Below, piece by piece: positions 41,340 to 52,694 of a stretch of DNA of 64,000 nucleotides. The translations under genes were made by a program, and so were the position numbers. This DNA is from Neomoorella stamsii. Its GTDB lineage: Bacteria > Bacillota > DSM-521 > Neomoorellales > Neomoorellaceae. The stretch lies in NCBI RefSeq assembly GCF_002995805.1, contig NZ_PVXL01000026.1, forward strand, positions 23,537 through 87,536, given 5' to 3'. The notes beneath the pieces were generated by a model. It saw nothing but the letters and a program-made list of their open reading frames with translations, was not told the origin of the DNA and made no database searches. Positions within the stretch are counted from its first letter, which is position 1; each line of letters opens with the position of its first letter.

Positions 41340-43541
41340 ATGCCCGCAGCTGGTGTTAAACTCCGTGTTTGTGAAGGTATGGTCGAAGATGCCCGCAAGG
41401 GTATTGTAAGAGTACTTTCCGACGTGATGGAAGAATTGGGCTTAAAGCCCAATGATGTGGTAGCCATTACCGGCAAGCGGACGACGGTGGCCAGGGTTAT
41501 GCCTGCCTTTCAGGAGGGGTGCCCGCCCGGGAACATCCAGATGGATGGTATTTTAAGACAAAATGCCCAGGTCGGTATTGGTGAAGGCATTACCCTTACA
41601 AGTCAGGAGTGGCAGCCGGCCCGGACTGTCATCCTGGCACCGATACTCCCGGGCTGGACCCTGGCCGGTGAACATGAGATTGTTCATTTGAAAAAACATT
41701 TAATTGGCCGCGCCCTAGTGCCCGGGGACCAGGTAACTATCCCCCAGTTTACCGGTGGCGATGAGGCCTTTACTGTCGAAGGGGTAGCGCCTCGCGGAGC
41801 GGTAGTTATTACCCGCGACACGGCGGTACGCTTTAAAGGCGGCGAGGACACGGAAGGCCGGAGCCAGCGGGTGACATATGAAGATATTGGTGGCCTGGCC
41901 AAAGAAGTCCAGCGGGTCCGGGAAATTATCGAACTACCTTTGAAATACCCGCAATTGTTTCACCGGCTGGGTGTGGAAGCGCCGAAGGGCATTCTTATGT
42001 ACGGCTCTCCCGGTACGGGCAAAACCCTCATTGCCCGGGCCGTAGCTTCCGAAACGGATGCCCACTTCATTCATGTCAACGGCCCGGAGATAATGCATAA
42101 ATACTACGGTGAAAGCGAAGCCCGCCTGCGCCAGGTTTTTGACGAGGCCAGGAAAAAGGCACCGAGCATCATTTTCCTGGATGAGATTGATGCCATCGCG
42201 CCCCGCCGGGCCGACGTTCACGGCGATGTCGAAAAGCGCGTGGTAGCCCAGTTGCTGGCCTTGATGGACGGACTGGAATCCCGCGGCAATGTCATTGTGA
42301 TCGCAGCCACCAATATCCCCGACCTGGTGGACCCGGCCCTGCGGCGCCCGGGCCGCTTTGACCGGGAGATAGCCATTAACGTCCCCGACCAGCGGGGCCG
42401 GCGGGAGATTTTGCAGATTCACACCCGGGGCATGTCCCTGGCAGGAGATGTCTCCTTAGATCGACTGGCAGCCATTACCCACGGCTTTGTCGGTGCCGAT
42501 CTGGCCGCCCTCTGCCGGGAGGCGGGCATGTACGCCCTGCGCCGCGGCCTGGCCCGGTTCCAGCTGGGTAAGGGCTCCCTGGATGACCTGCAACTCCAGG
42601 TAACCATGCGTGACTTCCTGGATGCCCTGGCAGAGGTAGAACCCTCGGCAACGCGGGAGTTTGCCATGGAGATTCCCTCGGCCGGGTGGCAGGATGTAGG
42701 GGGCCTCGCCGAGATTAAAGAGCGCCTCCAGGTCATGGTCCAGTGGCCCCTGCGGTATCCCGAGCTTTTCCAGCAATTTGACCTGCCGGCACCGAAAGGT
42801 ATCTTGCTTTCTGGGCCGCCGGGCACAGGCAAGACCCTGGTAGCCAGGGCCCTCGCCCGGGAAAGCGGGATAAACTTTATCCCTGTCAACAGTTCCCTCC
42901 TCTTTTCCCACTGGTGGGGGGAGGCGGAAAAGACCCTGCACGAGATTTTTCGCAAGGCGCGCCAGGCCTCTCCCTGCCTCTTGTTTTTTGATGAAATCGA
43001 TGCCCTGCTGCCCGCCCGTAAAAGCGGCGAAGGGAGCAACATTGGCAGCCGCCTGGTATCCCAATTTTTGATGGAACTGGACGGTCTAGAGGAACTGCGG
43101 GAAGTTATCGTCCTGGGGGCAACCAACCGGATTGACATCCTCGACCCGGCCGTCCTCCGGCCCGGACGCTTTGACCAGATCCTGGAGTTTCCTTACCCGG
43201 ACCAGGCGGCCCGGCGAGAAATATTCGAGATCTATTTACGCTCCCGGCCGGTGGAGCGTGGCCTGAATTTAGACAACCTGGCCCAGGCAGCCGAAGGCCT
43301 GGTAGGCTCAGAAATAGAAGCCGTGTGCAAGCGGGCAGCCTTGCTGGCTGTAGCCGAAATAGTCAAGGGAGATACGGCTAACGAACCAGGGAGGGGTGTT
43401 ATCAAAACTCGCCACCTGGAGCAGGCCCTGGCTGAAGTCCAGGGGGAAAAACACCAGGCGCGGACCGGGGTGGATAACCGCAGTGTCCGCCCCGTCTGGA
43501 ATAATGTTATTCCTGGAGCAGTGACCAGACTGGGGAGGTGA
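41340..43541 (+). CDS. CDC48/VAT-type double AAA+ ATPase
   Basis: 733 residues with the CDC48/p97 layout: an N domain (about 1-185; 'LRVCEGMVEDARKGIVRVLSDVMEELGLKPNDVVAITG'), then two AAA+ modules. D1 has Walker A GSPGTGKT near 221 and Walker B 'IIFLDEIDAI'. D2 has Walker A GPPGTGKT near 493 and Walker B 'LLFFDEIDAL', with arginine fingers in 'RRPGRFDREI' and 'LRPGRFDQIL'. CDC48 unfolds and remodels proteins; it is common in archaea and eukaryotes, rarer in bacteria. ATG 41340 is chosen over 41316 because GCGAGGGG lies 10 bases upstream and the N domain begins there. It lies 157 bp before oxalate oxidoreductase with no terminator between, so a chaperone role for that enzyme or its Fe-S assembly is possible. 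Confidence 0.9.
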   Translation: MPAAGVKLRVCEGMVEDARKGIVRVLSDVMEELGLKPNDVVAITGKRTTVARVMPAFQEGCPPGNIQMDGILRQNAQVGIGEGITLTSQEWQPARTVILAPILPGWTLAGEHEIVHLKKHLIGRALVPGDQVTIPQFTGGDEAFTVEGVAPRGAVVITRDTAVRFKGGEDTEGRSQRVTYEDIGGLAKEVQRVREIIELPLKYPQLFHRLGVEAPKGILMYGSPGTGKTLIARAVASETDAHFIHVNGPEIMHKYYGESEARLRQVFDEARKKAPSIIFLDEIDAIAPRRADVHGDVEKRVVAQLLALMDGLESRGNVIVIAATNIPDLVDPALRRPGRFDREIAINVPDQRGRREILQIHTRGMSLAGDVSLDRLAAITHGFVGADLAALCREAGMYALRRGLARFQLGKGSLDDLQLQVTMRDFLDALAEVEPSATREFAMEIPSAGWQDVGGLAEIKERLQVMVQWPLRYPELFQQFDLPAPKGILLSGPPGTGKTLVARALARESGINFIPVNSSLLFSHWWGEAEKTLHEIFRKARQASPCLLFFDEIDALLPARKSGEGSNIGSRLVSQFLMELDGLEELREVIVLGATNRIDILDPAVLRPGRFDQILEFPYPDQAARREIFEIYLRSRPVERGLNLDNLAQAAEGLVGSEIEAVCKRAALLAVAEIVKGDTANEPGRGVIKTRHLEQALAEVQGEKHQARTGVDNRSVRPVWNNVIPGAVTRLGR

Positions 43542-43698
43542 GGCTGGAAGACAAAACAGGAACTTTTAACGGCAGCGGCCGGGACCGGCTCCCACTGCAG
43601 CTTTTGGAAGGCCCGGGCACCGGCTGCCAGAAAGACTCCCGGCTGTGGGAGAGCACTCCCTTTGCTGACATTGAGAGGCAAGAAAGGAGGAACGTCAA

Positions 43699-44646
43699 TT
43701 GTCCACTCAAGAACTTTTTGCCGAACCCAACCTGAAGCAGATTACCGTCTGGGCCCGCGGCGTGGTCATGAATAAAGACGCCCGCGACATCGTGGTGGCC
43801 TTAACGGAAGCTGCTGCTAAAGAAGGCAAGTATGTTCAGGCCTGGGAGAACTATGTTGACCTCCCCGACCGCATCTATGTCCCGGTACGGGCCTACGCCC
43901 GCATCAGCAGCGATCCCATTGAAAGCAAATACGTTTACGAAAATGAGAACCCGGATATTGTCGTCGTTGTCGAGGAAACCCTGGTCAAGGGTGTCCCCAT
44001 CCTGAAGGGCATCAAGCCGGGCAGTACCCTGGTGGTCAATACCAGGCGTAGCATCGATACCATCCTGGAATTCCTGGGCGATACCGGTAACCTGGCCCGG
44101 GTTGTCACCGTTGATGCCAACAGCATGGCCCAGGCCGTCATGACCCTATCCGGGGCTGAAGGCGCGACTGACGCTACCGGTATTGGCGCCGGTATAGCCG
44201 CCCCCATTGCCGGAGCCGTTGTCAAGGCAACCGGTATTGTGGATATTGATAACCTGGCAGCAGTAGTCAAAAATCCTGCCGCCATGCGCCGGGGCTACGA
44301 AGAAGCGCAAATAAGGCAGCTGCCGGCCCATGAAGTGGTAGAAGAAGTAGCCGTAACGGCCAGGGAACTCTTGAAGCAAATGCCCTTTGCCGGTACTGTC
44401 CCCTCACCGCAGACCGAAAATGAAGGCATGATTACCGGGAACTGGCGCATCCAGCGACCCGTCCTTAACCAGGAAGCCTGCACCCAGTGCTGGACCTGCT
44501 GGATCTCCTGCCCGGATTCCTGCATTACCATGATTGACGATGGGCCTGCCTTTAACCTCAAATACTGCAAAGGTTGCGGTTTGTGCACCGCCGTCTGCCC
44601 GAGCGGTGCCATAGCCCGGGTTCCAGAATTAGATTTTAAAAATTAA
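43699..44646 (+). CDS. Oxalate oxidoreductase, fused gamma-delta subunit
   Basis: A 315-residue fusion. The gamma domain (about 1-200) contains 'QITVWARGVVMNKDARDIVVALTEAAAKEGKYVQAWENYVDLPDR' and 'DIVVVVEETLVKG'. The delta ferredoxin domain (about 255-305) holds two [4Fe-4S] motifs, 'ACTQCWTCWISCPDSC' and 'YCKGCGLCTAVCPSGA'. It belongs to the PFOR superfamily. The length and the gamma-delta, alpha, beta order match the oxalate oxidoreductase of Moorella thermoacetica, which splits oxalate with CoA-independent chemistry into two CO2 and reduces ferredoxin. Start is TTG 43699 with AAAGGAGG 8 bases upstream. Confidence 0.9.
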   Translation: MSTQELFAEPNLKQITVWARGVVMNKDARDIVVALTEAAAKEGKYVQAWENYVDLPDRIYVPVRAYARISSDPIESKYVYENENPDIVVVVEETLVKGVPILKGIKPGSTLVVNTRRSIDTILEFLGDTGNLARVVTVDANSMAQAVMTLSGAEGATDATGIGAGIAAPIAGAVVKATGIVDIDNLAAVVKNPAAMRRGYEEAQIRQLPAHEVVEEVAVTARELLKQMPFAGTVPSPQTENEGMITGNWRIQRPVLNQEACTQCWTCWISCPDSCITMIDDGPAFNLKYCKGCGLCTAVCPSGAIARVPELDFKN

Positions 44647-44667
44647 TCTTTTCAGGAGGTGAAAAAG

Positions 44668-46829
<2,162 letters not shown>

Positions 46830-46854
46830 TACTCAACTATAAGTTCAGTAACGC

Positions 46855-46892
46855 TTTGCTCCAGGTAACCTGGAATGGTTACCTGGAGCAAA
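46855..46892 (+). terminator. Hairpin after oxalate oxidoreductase
   Basis: A 16-bp perfect stem (46855-46870 with 46877-46892; core CCAGGTAACC/GGTTACCTGG, loop TGGAAT) followed by CCCTATCTGTTTT. The T tract is weak, so read-through into the permease gene is possible. Confidence 0.7.
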
Positions 46893-47116
46893 CCCTATCT
46901 GTTTTGCCGGGAATACATGGTGAAATTTACAACGACTTTTCTATGCCAGTAACTGAAATTTATAACACCGTTTGCAGTACCAGCTACTTTTTTCAAAATA
47001 ACATAAGCCATAAAAATAGCTATTCCACATCCAAACGCGGCCTGATAAGTCAGTTAATTCGACAAATTAGGATGAAATTTAGACAAATCTATTATATAAA
47101 GGAGGTTCAGTTAAGT

Positions 47117-48718
47117 ATGCAGGGTCTGCCGCAAATGAGCGTTTGGTTGTGGTTTTTGTGTTTGGTACCCATTCTAGCCGTATTAATTCTAATGATGGTT
47201 TTTAGATGGAGCGGTGGGCGTTCGGGAGTAGTAGGATGGGTTTTAACTTTAATTGTAGCCTATATCTGGTTCGGTGGCCACCTTCATATTTTATCTGCAG
47301 GCACTTTAAAAGGCTTGTGGGCTACTGTATGGGTGCTGTACATTATCTGGGGTGCCATGACAGTTTACAATGTTGTCGATTTAGTGGGTGGCTTTAAAGT
47401 TATTTCTGATACTTTTACCCGCTTAACTGGAGGCAATAAGATTTTACAATTGCTTGTTTTGGGCTGGGCTTTCCCAGGTTTTGTGCAAGGGGTATGTGGT
47501 TATGGGGCGCCGGTGGCCGTTGCGGCACCATTACTGGTGGGCCTGGGGTTTGATCCTATATTTGCTGCAGCTACGGCGCTCATTGGCCATTCCTGGGCGG
47601 TGACTTTCGGTTCCCTTGGTTCCTCCTATTCAATTTTAGAAAGATTAACTACTCTGGATCCAGGTCGATTGGCCCTGTTTGCCGCCTTTTTCCTGGGCAT
47701 AGCCTGTGTTTTATGCGGTTATAGTATTGCTCATATGTACGGTGGCTGGAAATGTATGCGTGAAGGCACCCCGGCTATCTTGCTAATTGGGGTGACCATG
47801 GGCGCCGTATTGAACCTGGTAGCCAATTTTGTTGCTCCTTATGTGGCTTCCTTTGTAGCCGGAGCGGCGGGTCTAATAGTTGGCGGCCTGGTTGTTCCCA
47901 AATTGCCTATGTATCGTCCGAAAGTTGCTGATTATACCACCGTAGAGGTAGCTGCCACAAATGAACCTTACAGTTTTAACGTAGCCTTTTTTGCTTATTA
48001 TGCATTAATAATAATAGTATTTACTGTATATTTAATCCAACCACTGAAGGCATATTTAGCAGGTTTGATAAATATAGGATTTCCTTTTCCGGAAACAACT
48101 ACTTTGCTTGGCTTTACCAATAAAGCAGTCAAGAAATACCAGTCTATTGCTGTGTTTACTGCTCCCGGCACATTGATTTTTACAGCAGCCTTTTTATCCT
48201 ATTTGTTTTATAAAGCGCGTGGCCTGTGGCCGGAAAAAGGAGGCCAAAAGTTGCTTAACCGCATTATTAAGCAGGCCATGGGCGCTACCATGACGGTTAC
48301 GACCATGACCATGATGGGCGTAGTCATGATGGAAGTGGGCATTACCCGTTATTTAGCCGAGGGTCTGGCCAACACGGGGAGACTTTATCCTATCTTTTCC
48401 CCCTGGATTGGTGTTCTAGGTGCTTTCATGACTGGCAGTAACACCAATTCCAATGTACTTTTTACCGGCCTTCAGTGGGACGTGGCTAAACTGCTGATGA
48501 TAAGTCCCTTTGTAATTTTAGGCCTGCAGACTTCTGGCGGTGCAATTGGAAATATGTTTTGTCCCATGAATGTGGCTTTGGGTACCGGCGTAACCGGCCA
48601 GGGCGGGCGTGAAGGCGAGTGCCTGCGCCGCACGGCCCTGTACAATGCTATTCTTACTTTTGTAGTAGGAATCCTGGGCTGGTTAATCCTCTATGTATTT
48701 TTCCCGGGAATCGAATAG
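47117..48718 (+). CDS. L-lactate permease (LctP/GlcA) family transporter
   Basis: A 533-residue membrane protein with about 13-14 helices and LctP-family signatures: 'LVLGWAFPGFVQGVCGYGAPVAVAAPLLVGLGF', 'ALIGHSWAVTFGSLGSSY', 'GVLGAFMTGSNTNSNVLFTGLQ', 'GLQTSGGAIGNMFCPMNVALGTGVTGQGGREGECLRRT'. The family carries L-lactate or glycolate with protons. Next to oxalate oxidoreductase, glycolate, glyoxylate or oxalate are candidate substrates (inference). ATG 47117 is supported by AAAGGAGG at 47099-47106; the longer open frame running into the beta subunit is not used. Codons are clearly more AT-rich than in the neighbouring oxidoreductase genes, suggesting separate acquisition. Confidence 0.88.
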   Translation: MQGLPQMSVWLWFLCLVPILAVLILMMVFRWSGGRSGVVGWVLTLIVAYIWFGGHLHILSAGTLKGLWATVWVLYIIWGAMTVYNVVDLVGGFKVISDTFTRLTGGNKILQLLVLGWAFPGFVQGVCGYGAPVAVAAPLLVGLGFDPIFAAATALIGHSWAVTFGSLGSSYSILERLTTLDPGRLALFAAFFLGIACVLCGYSIAHMYGGWKCMREGTPAILLIGVTMGAVLNLVANFVAPYVASFVAGAAGLIVGGLVVPKLPMYRPKVADYTTVEVAATNEPYSFNVAFFAYYALIIIVFTVYLIQPLKAYLAGLINIGFPFPETTTLLGFTNKAVKKYQSIAVFTAPGTLIFTAAFLSYLFYKARGLWPEKGGQKLLNRIIKQAMGATMTVTTMTMMGVVMMEVGITRYLAEGLANTGRLYPIFSPWIGVLGAFMTGSNTNSNVLFTGLQWDVAKLLMISPFVILGLQTSGGAIGNMFCPMNVALGTGVTGQGGREGECLRRTALYNAILTFVVGILGWLILYVFFPGIE

Positions 48719-48732
48719 GAGGTCGATAGCAT

Positions 48733-48921
48733 ATGGTAGCGGCTGAAAAACAATCTTTGCGGAAAAGGTACAAGTTTGAAGGCATGCTGAGCGCTTTTAT
48801 CTTGATGTGGCTGGATTTTCCGCTGTTATATCAAGGTGTTGTATCCCATAATTCTGCAGCATTGGGAGCAGGTTTTCTTATTATGCTGGTGGCTGGCGGT
48901 ATAGCGTATTATTTTAGTTAA
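48733..48921 (+). CDS. Small membrane protein paired with the permease (62 aa)
   Basis: A 62-residue ORF, 14 bp after the permease stop, with AGGAGGTCGATAGCAT before the ATG. A basic N terminus (about 1-14) is followed by two hydrophobic segments (about 17-35 'EGMLSAFILMWLDFPLLYQGV' and 42-61 'AALGAGFLIMLVAGGIAYYF'). Its AT-rich codons match the permease, so the two probably travelled together. It may be an accessory subunit. No family is recognised. Confidence 0.75.
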   Translation: MVAAEKQSLRKRYKFEGMLSAFILMWLDFPLLYQGVVSHNSAALGAGFLIMLVAGGIAYYFS

Positions 48922-48936
48922 ATTAAGATAGGCTGG

Positions 48937-48985
48937 CGGGGCGGGTGGTAGGCGAGGTTCTACCGGCCCGCCCCGTGTTTAATTT
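48937..48985 (+). terminator. Terminator after the permease pair
   Basis: CGGGGCGGG (48937-48945) pairs with CCCGCCCCG (48967-48975), plus GGTA/TACC inside, followed by TGTTTAATTT. Confidence 0.82.
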
Positions 48986-49013
48986 AATATCCTTGTAAAG
49001 GAGGTGCTTCCTG

Positions 49014-49955
49014 ATGCAGGTTCTGGTAACCGGCGGTGCGGGCGATGTTGGCCGTTACCTGGTCCAGGATTTATGTTATCACGGCCACCAGGTGCGGGTC
49101 CTGGACCGGGCCCTAAGTTTTCTTGATAGCCCCGGGAGCAGCCAGGTCAATCTATGCGGGGGCAATCTGGAGGATAAGGAACTGGTAGCCCGGGCCGTAG
49201 ACGGCGTGGAGGCAGTGATCCACCTGGCCTGGAGCTTCAGCAATGAACCCCTGGATATTTTTGGTGGCGACCTGGTCGGGCATATAAATCTACTGGCAGC
49301 ATCTGTCAGGGCTGGCGTCAAGCATTTTATCTATACCAGCACGGCTACAGTTTATGGCCGGGCTACAGCCCAGCCCGTTCTCGAGGACCACCCCTGCCTG
49401 GTAGGTGAAGCCCGTAAGCCCATTTATGCTCTGGGTAAATTTGCGGCTGAGGAATTATGCCGCCACTATTATCGCGAGCAGGGTTTACCGGTTACCATTT
49501 TCCGTTTCTGGTGGGCCTTCGGCGATGAAATCGGCGGCCGGCATTTGCGGAATCTGGTACGGGCGGCACTCCATGATGACCCCATCCAGGTGCCGGCTGT
49601 TGCCGGGGGCACATTTGTCAGTATGGCTGACCTGGCCCTGGCCTGCCGGCTGGCCCTCAGCAGGTCGGGGGCCGCCGGGCAAACCTATAACCTGGGGAGC
49701 CTTTATTTGAGCTGGGAAGAAATCGCCAGCCTGCTTATTGAACTAACCGGCTCCGGCTCGGAGTTACAAGTAATTCCTCCAGGAGAATGGACGGGACCGG
49801 TCTTTTTAAACGAAGTGTGGGATCTCAGCTGGGAAAAAGCAGCCCGGGAACTGGACTATCAACCCGTTTTCACCGGTAGCCAGGGCCTGGCGGCCTTTGT
49901 CAAAGCCCTGGTGAAATGTGTCAACAAAGTCCGGGCAACGGAGAAAAATCATTAA
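49014..49955 (+). CDS. NAD-dependent epimerase/dehydratase (extended SDR)
   Basis: A 313-residue extended short-chain dehydrogenase. The N-terminal NAD-binding motif is 'VLVTGGAGDVGRYLVQDL' (residues 3-20). 'VIHLAWSFSN' follows, then 'YTSTATVYGRA' with the catalytic Ser/Thr, and the YxxxK dyad in 'PIYALGKFAAEELCRHY' (about 141-157). The C-terminal substrate domain is standard ('TYNLGSLYLSWEEIASLLIELTG'). Substrates are probably nucleotide sugars or sugar acids; none can be assigned. It starts after AAAGGAGGT and ends just before the ClC promoter. Confidence 0.88.
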   Translation: MQVLVTGGAGDVGRYLVQDLCYHGHQVRVLDRALSFLDSPGSSQVNLCGGNLEDKELVARAVDGVEAVIHLAWSFSNEPLDIFGGDLVGHINLLAASVRAGVKHFIYTSTATVYGRATAQPVLEDHPCLVGEARKPIYALGKFAAEELCRHYYREQGLPVTIFRFWWAFGDEIGGRHLRNLVRAALHDDPIQVPAVAGGTFVSMADLALACRLALSRSGAAGQTYNLGSLYLSWEEIASLLIELTGSGSELQVIPPGEWTGPVFLNEVWDLSWEKAARELDYQPVFTGSQGLAAFVKALVKCVNKVRATEKNH

Positions 49956-49970
49956 CAAATAGGAATGGGC

Positions 49971-49999
49971 TTAACAAGAAAGCCAAGGGGTGGTACAAT
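49971..49999 (+). promoter_or_regulatory. Sigma-A promoter of the ClC gene
   Basis: TTAACA (49971-49976), 17 bp, TACAAT (49994-49999), each one base from consensus. Transcription would start near 50006, so upstream in-frame starts of the ClC ORF are not used. Confidence 0.75.
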
Positions 50000-50044
50000 G
50001 GAAAAGTGACATCAGGAAGTGCCTGTCCGGGGGCAGGAAAAGAA

Positions 50045-51661
50045 GTGCGGGACGAAGCTCTTTTACTTAAAAAACATTCTATTCATGATAGCCTGCTGCT
50101 AAGGCGATATGATTATTTTTTACGTTTTCTGCTTAAAGGAGCCTTAGCGGGCACCAGCGCCGGGGTAGTTGGGGTAGCCTTTCGCTTAGTCCTGACGGAA
50201 GGGGACTTATGGCGCAATGAGCTTTTAAGGTGGGCGCATACTATACCCGGCTGGGGCTGGCTGGTGTTACCCTGCCTGGGGGCCCTGGCCGGTGCCCTGG
50301 CCGGCTGGTTGACCAGTTTTGCTCCGGAAACTGCCGGCAGCGGCATTCCCCACGTGGAAGCCGTTCTGATTAGCCAGCGCGAGCTCCTCTGGTGGCGGGT
50401 TATCCCGGTAAAATTTATTGCCGGGGCCCTGGCTATTGGGGCCGGTCTGTCCCTGGGCCGGGAGGGGCCGACGGTACAAATGGGCGCTGCAGCCGGCCAG
50501 GCAGTAAGTAAAAGCTTTAGCCGGTCCAAAACGGAAGAACTTCACTTAATTGCCTGTGGTGCAGGAGCAGGGCTGGCGGCAGCCTTTAACGCCCCCCTGG
50601 CAGGAGTAGTTTTTGTCCTGGAAGAACTGCGCCGTAATTTTTCACCCTATGTACTGGGAGGAGCCCTGGCAGCCAGTGTTACTGCCGATCTGATATCCCA
50701 GAGGATTTTAGGGCCACTTCCTACCTTTCGCATTAAGGAATTATTACCTCTACCCCTGTCCACCTTACCAGCATTTTTAGTCCTGGGAATATTAACCGGT
50801 GTTTTAGGCGTGGCTTTTAATCGTACCTTGCAAGGAAGCCTTGATGTGGCAGACAGGTTAAAAGGCCTGCCCCGCTGGTTGCGGGCGTCGCTGGCAGTCT
50901 CGCTGGCAGGGGTTTTGGGCTATTTCTTACCTCAGGTTTTAGGCGGCGGGCACCAGCTGGCAGAAGATGTTCTCTGGGGCCGGGTTAACGTGGGTATTAT
51001 CCCCCTTCTCTTTGCTGTCAAGTTTCTTTTAACTATGTTAAGTTACAGTGTTGGGGTTCCCGGGGGTATCTTTCTACCGCTCCTGGTTCTGGGGGCTTTA
51101 CTGGGCTCCTTTGTTGGCGAGATCAGCGGCCTGCTTATTCCTGGCTTTCAGGGCCTGGGGCCATCTTTTGCGGTAATTGGAATGGCTGCCTATTTCGTGG
51201 CTATTGTGCGTTCCCCCCTTACCGGGATTGTGCTCATAATCGAAATGACAGGTAACTACCAGCATATTTTACCGCTTCTTTTTACCTGTATGATCGCTTA
51301 TATAGTGGCGGAGGCTCTGGGATGTTTACCCGTTTATGAGATGCTGCTGGAACGGGATTTAGCCAGGGCGAAGGATGATGCTATCTCCAAACCCTCTATT
51401 GATAATAATAAAGACAAAATGTTGGTTGTTGAAACTGTAGTTGAGAGCGGGGCGAGCGCCTGCGATTGCCGGGTCAAAGACCTGGCTTTACCCGTAGATT
51501 GTTTGCTGGTTACCATTCGCAGGGGAGCCAGGGAAATCATTCCCCGAGGTAATACCAGGCTTCTGGAAGGTGATCACTTAACAGTAATTGTACCCGAGAA
51601 TAGAGCGGCGGCGATAAACGAGGCACTGGCTAAAGTAACCCGATGTAATCTTAAGGTGTAA
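50045..51661 (+). CDS. ClC-type chloride channel/transporter with C-terminal TrkA_C domain
   Basis: About 538 residues. Residues 25-440 form the ClC membrane core: selectivity motifs 'GSGIPHVEA' (about 98), 'GREGPTVQMGA' (about 140, with the gating-type glutamate), and 'VGVPGGIFLPLLVLGALLG' (about 336). A TrkA_C/RCK-C-like regulatory domain covers about 460-535 ('LPVDCLLVTIRRGAREIIPRGNTRLLEGDHLTVIVPEN'). Such fusions couple anion flux to ligand binding. GTG 50045 is chosen because it is the first sensible start downstream of the predicted promoter, with a GGGGGCAGG-rich stretch before it; GTG 50006 is the alternative. A bidirectional terminator follows. Confidence 0.88.
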   Translation: MRDEALLLKKHSIHDSLLLRRYDYFLRFLLKGALAGTSAGVVGVAFRLVLTEGDLWRNELLRWAHTIPGWGWLVLPCLGALAGALAGWLTSFAPETAGSGIPHVEAVLISQRELLWWRVIPVKFIAGALAIGAGLSLGREGPTVQMGAAAGQAVSKSFSRSKTEELHLIACGAGAGLAAAFNAPLAGVVFVLEELRRNFSPYVLGGALAASVTADLISQRILGPLPTFRIKELLPLPLSTLPAFLVLGILTGVLGVAFNRTLQGSLDVADRLKGLPRWLRASLAVSLAGVLGYFLPQVLGGGHQLAEDVLWGRVNVGIIPLLFAVKFLLTMLSYSVGVPGGIFLPLLVLGALLGSFVGEISGLLIPGFQGLGPSFAVIGMAAYFVAIVRSPLTGIVLIIEMTGNYQHILPLLFTCMIAYIVAEALGCLPVYEMLLERDLARAKDDAISKPSIDNNKDKMLVVETVVESGASACDCRVKDLALPVDCLLVTIRRGAREIIPRGNTRLLEGDHLTVIVPENRAAAINEALAKVTRCNLKV

Positions 51662-51674
51662 ATTGCAAATTATA

Positions 51675-51709
51675 AAAAGCCGGCCCCTTACCCGGAGCCG
51701 GCTTTTTTT
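51675..51709. terminator. Bidirectional terminator between ClC and patatin genes
   Basis: AAAAGCCGGC (51675-51684) pairs with GCCGGCTTTT (51697-51706), with T tracts on both strands. It serves the two convergent genes. Confidence 0.92.
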
Positions 51710-52529
51710 ATCGCCCCAGCAGGCGACGAATTTGCGGAAGATTGCGCTGGGCTTCTTCCGCACCGGCGGCCACCAGGTTGCTGAACTCACTGACGTCCCA
51801 GGAACTGACGGGTTTTTTAATGGGTTTGAGGACTAGGTCGGCGTAAAGCCTTAAAGTAAGGGAGGTATTGCGCCGGCTGATGATATCCAGGCTTTGGAGG
51901 AGGACTTCGCCGGCATGGTGAAAGACCCGGTTTGGGACACCGCAGTCCAGGTCGATGGCAATGACAATATCAGCCCCCAGGTAACGGGCAATATCGGCCG
52001 GGACGTTGTCCGTCAGGCCGCCGTCTACCAGGAGGCGGGAGCTGATTTTATAGGGAGCGAAGAGAGCCGGGATAGAAATGCTGGCCCGGATGGCCTGCCA
52101 GGCAGGGACATCGCCGCCCAGGACCATATCCGGCGGTAAGGGTTTGACCGGTCGGGCGGGAGTAAACACGACTGTTTCGCCGCTGATTAAATCGCAGGCC
52201 ACGGCTGCCGTCAGGGGCTGGAGTTCTGACAGATGGCGATTGCCCAGGGTCTTTTTCAGCACGCCTTCAATGGTGCCGCCATGAATTAGCCCTAGGGGTA
52301 AACCGGTAAAACGGTAATTTTCCAATCTAAAGATGTTAGCAAAAGGGAGGCTGCCCATGGAGCTAATGGCCGGCAGGAGGCCGGCCCCATACAGGGCGGC
52401 GGCAATGGAACCGGCGCTGGTCCCGACGACGAGATCGGGTTTAATACCGTTTTCCTCAAGGACACGTAAGACACCTAAGTGGGCCGCTCCTTTTAACCCC
52501 CCACCTCCCAGGGCGAGGCCAAAACGCAT
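51708..52529 (-). CDS. Patatin-like phospholipase family protein
   Basis: A 273-residue patatin-fold serine esterase of the RssA/YchK type. The oxyanion-hole loop is 'ALGGGGLKGAAHLGVL' (about 5-20). The nucleophile elbow is GTSAGS (about 38-43). The catalytic aspartate is in 'LLVDGGLTDNVP' (about 160-170), followed by 'GADIVIAIDLDCG'. It hydrolyses acyl-lipid esters. Start is ATG 52529 with GAGGAGG 7 bases upstream; the open frame runs 57 codons further upstream without family similarity. It converges on the ClC gene. Confidence 0.92.
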   Translation of the reverse strand: MRFGLALGGGGLKGAAHLGVLRVLEENGIKPDLVVGTSAGSIAAALYGAGLLPAISSMGSLPFANIFRLENYRFTGLPLGLIHGGTIEGVLKKTLGNRHLSELQPLTAAVACDLISGETVVFTPARPVKPLPPDMVLGGDVPAWQAIRASISIPALFAPYKISSRLLVDGGLTDNVPADIARYLGADIVIAIDLDCGVPNRVFHHAGEVLLQSLDIISRRNTSLTLRLYADLVLKPIKKPVSSWDVSEFSNLVAAGAEEAQRNLPQIRRLLGR

Positions 52530-52694
52530 AAAAAAACCTCCTCGCAAAAGCTTGCAAAGTATTGTATGCCTTGAGCCTGGATTCGGTGCCGGGGAAAAAG
52601 ATTTAAGCGGGGGAAGCAGGATTTCGACCTGACATGGCGAATATTTTATTATAATAAACCGGCGTTTCATTATATAAACCGGAGGCGGGTTAAT

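Noticed and set aside
43538..43735. 65-codon ORF between the AAA ATPase and the oxalate oxidoreductase gamma-delta gene
   Set aside because: Its GTG sits on top of the only nearby GGGGAGG, and its end overlaps the well-supported TTG start of the next gene. No family resemblance.
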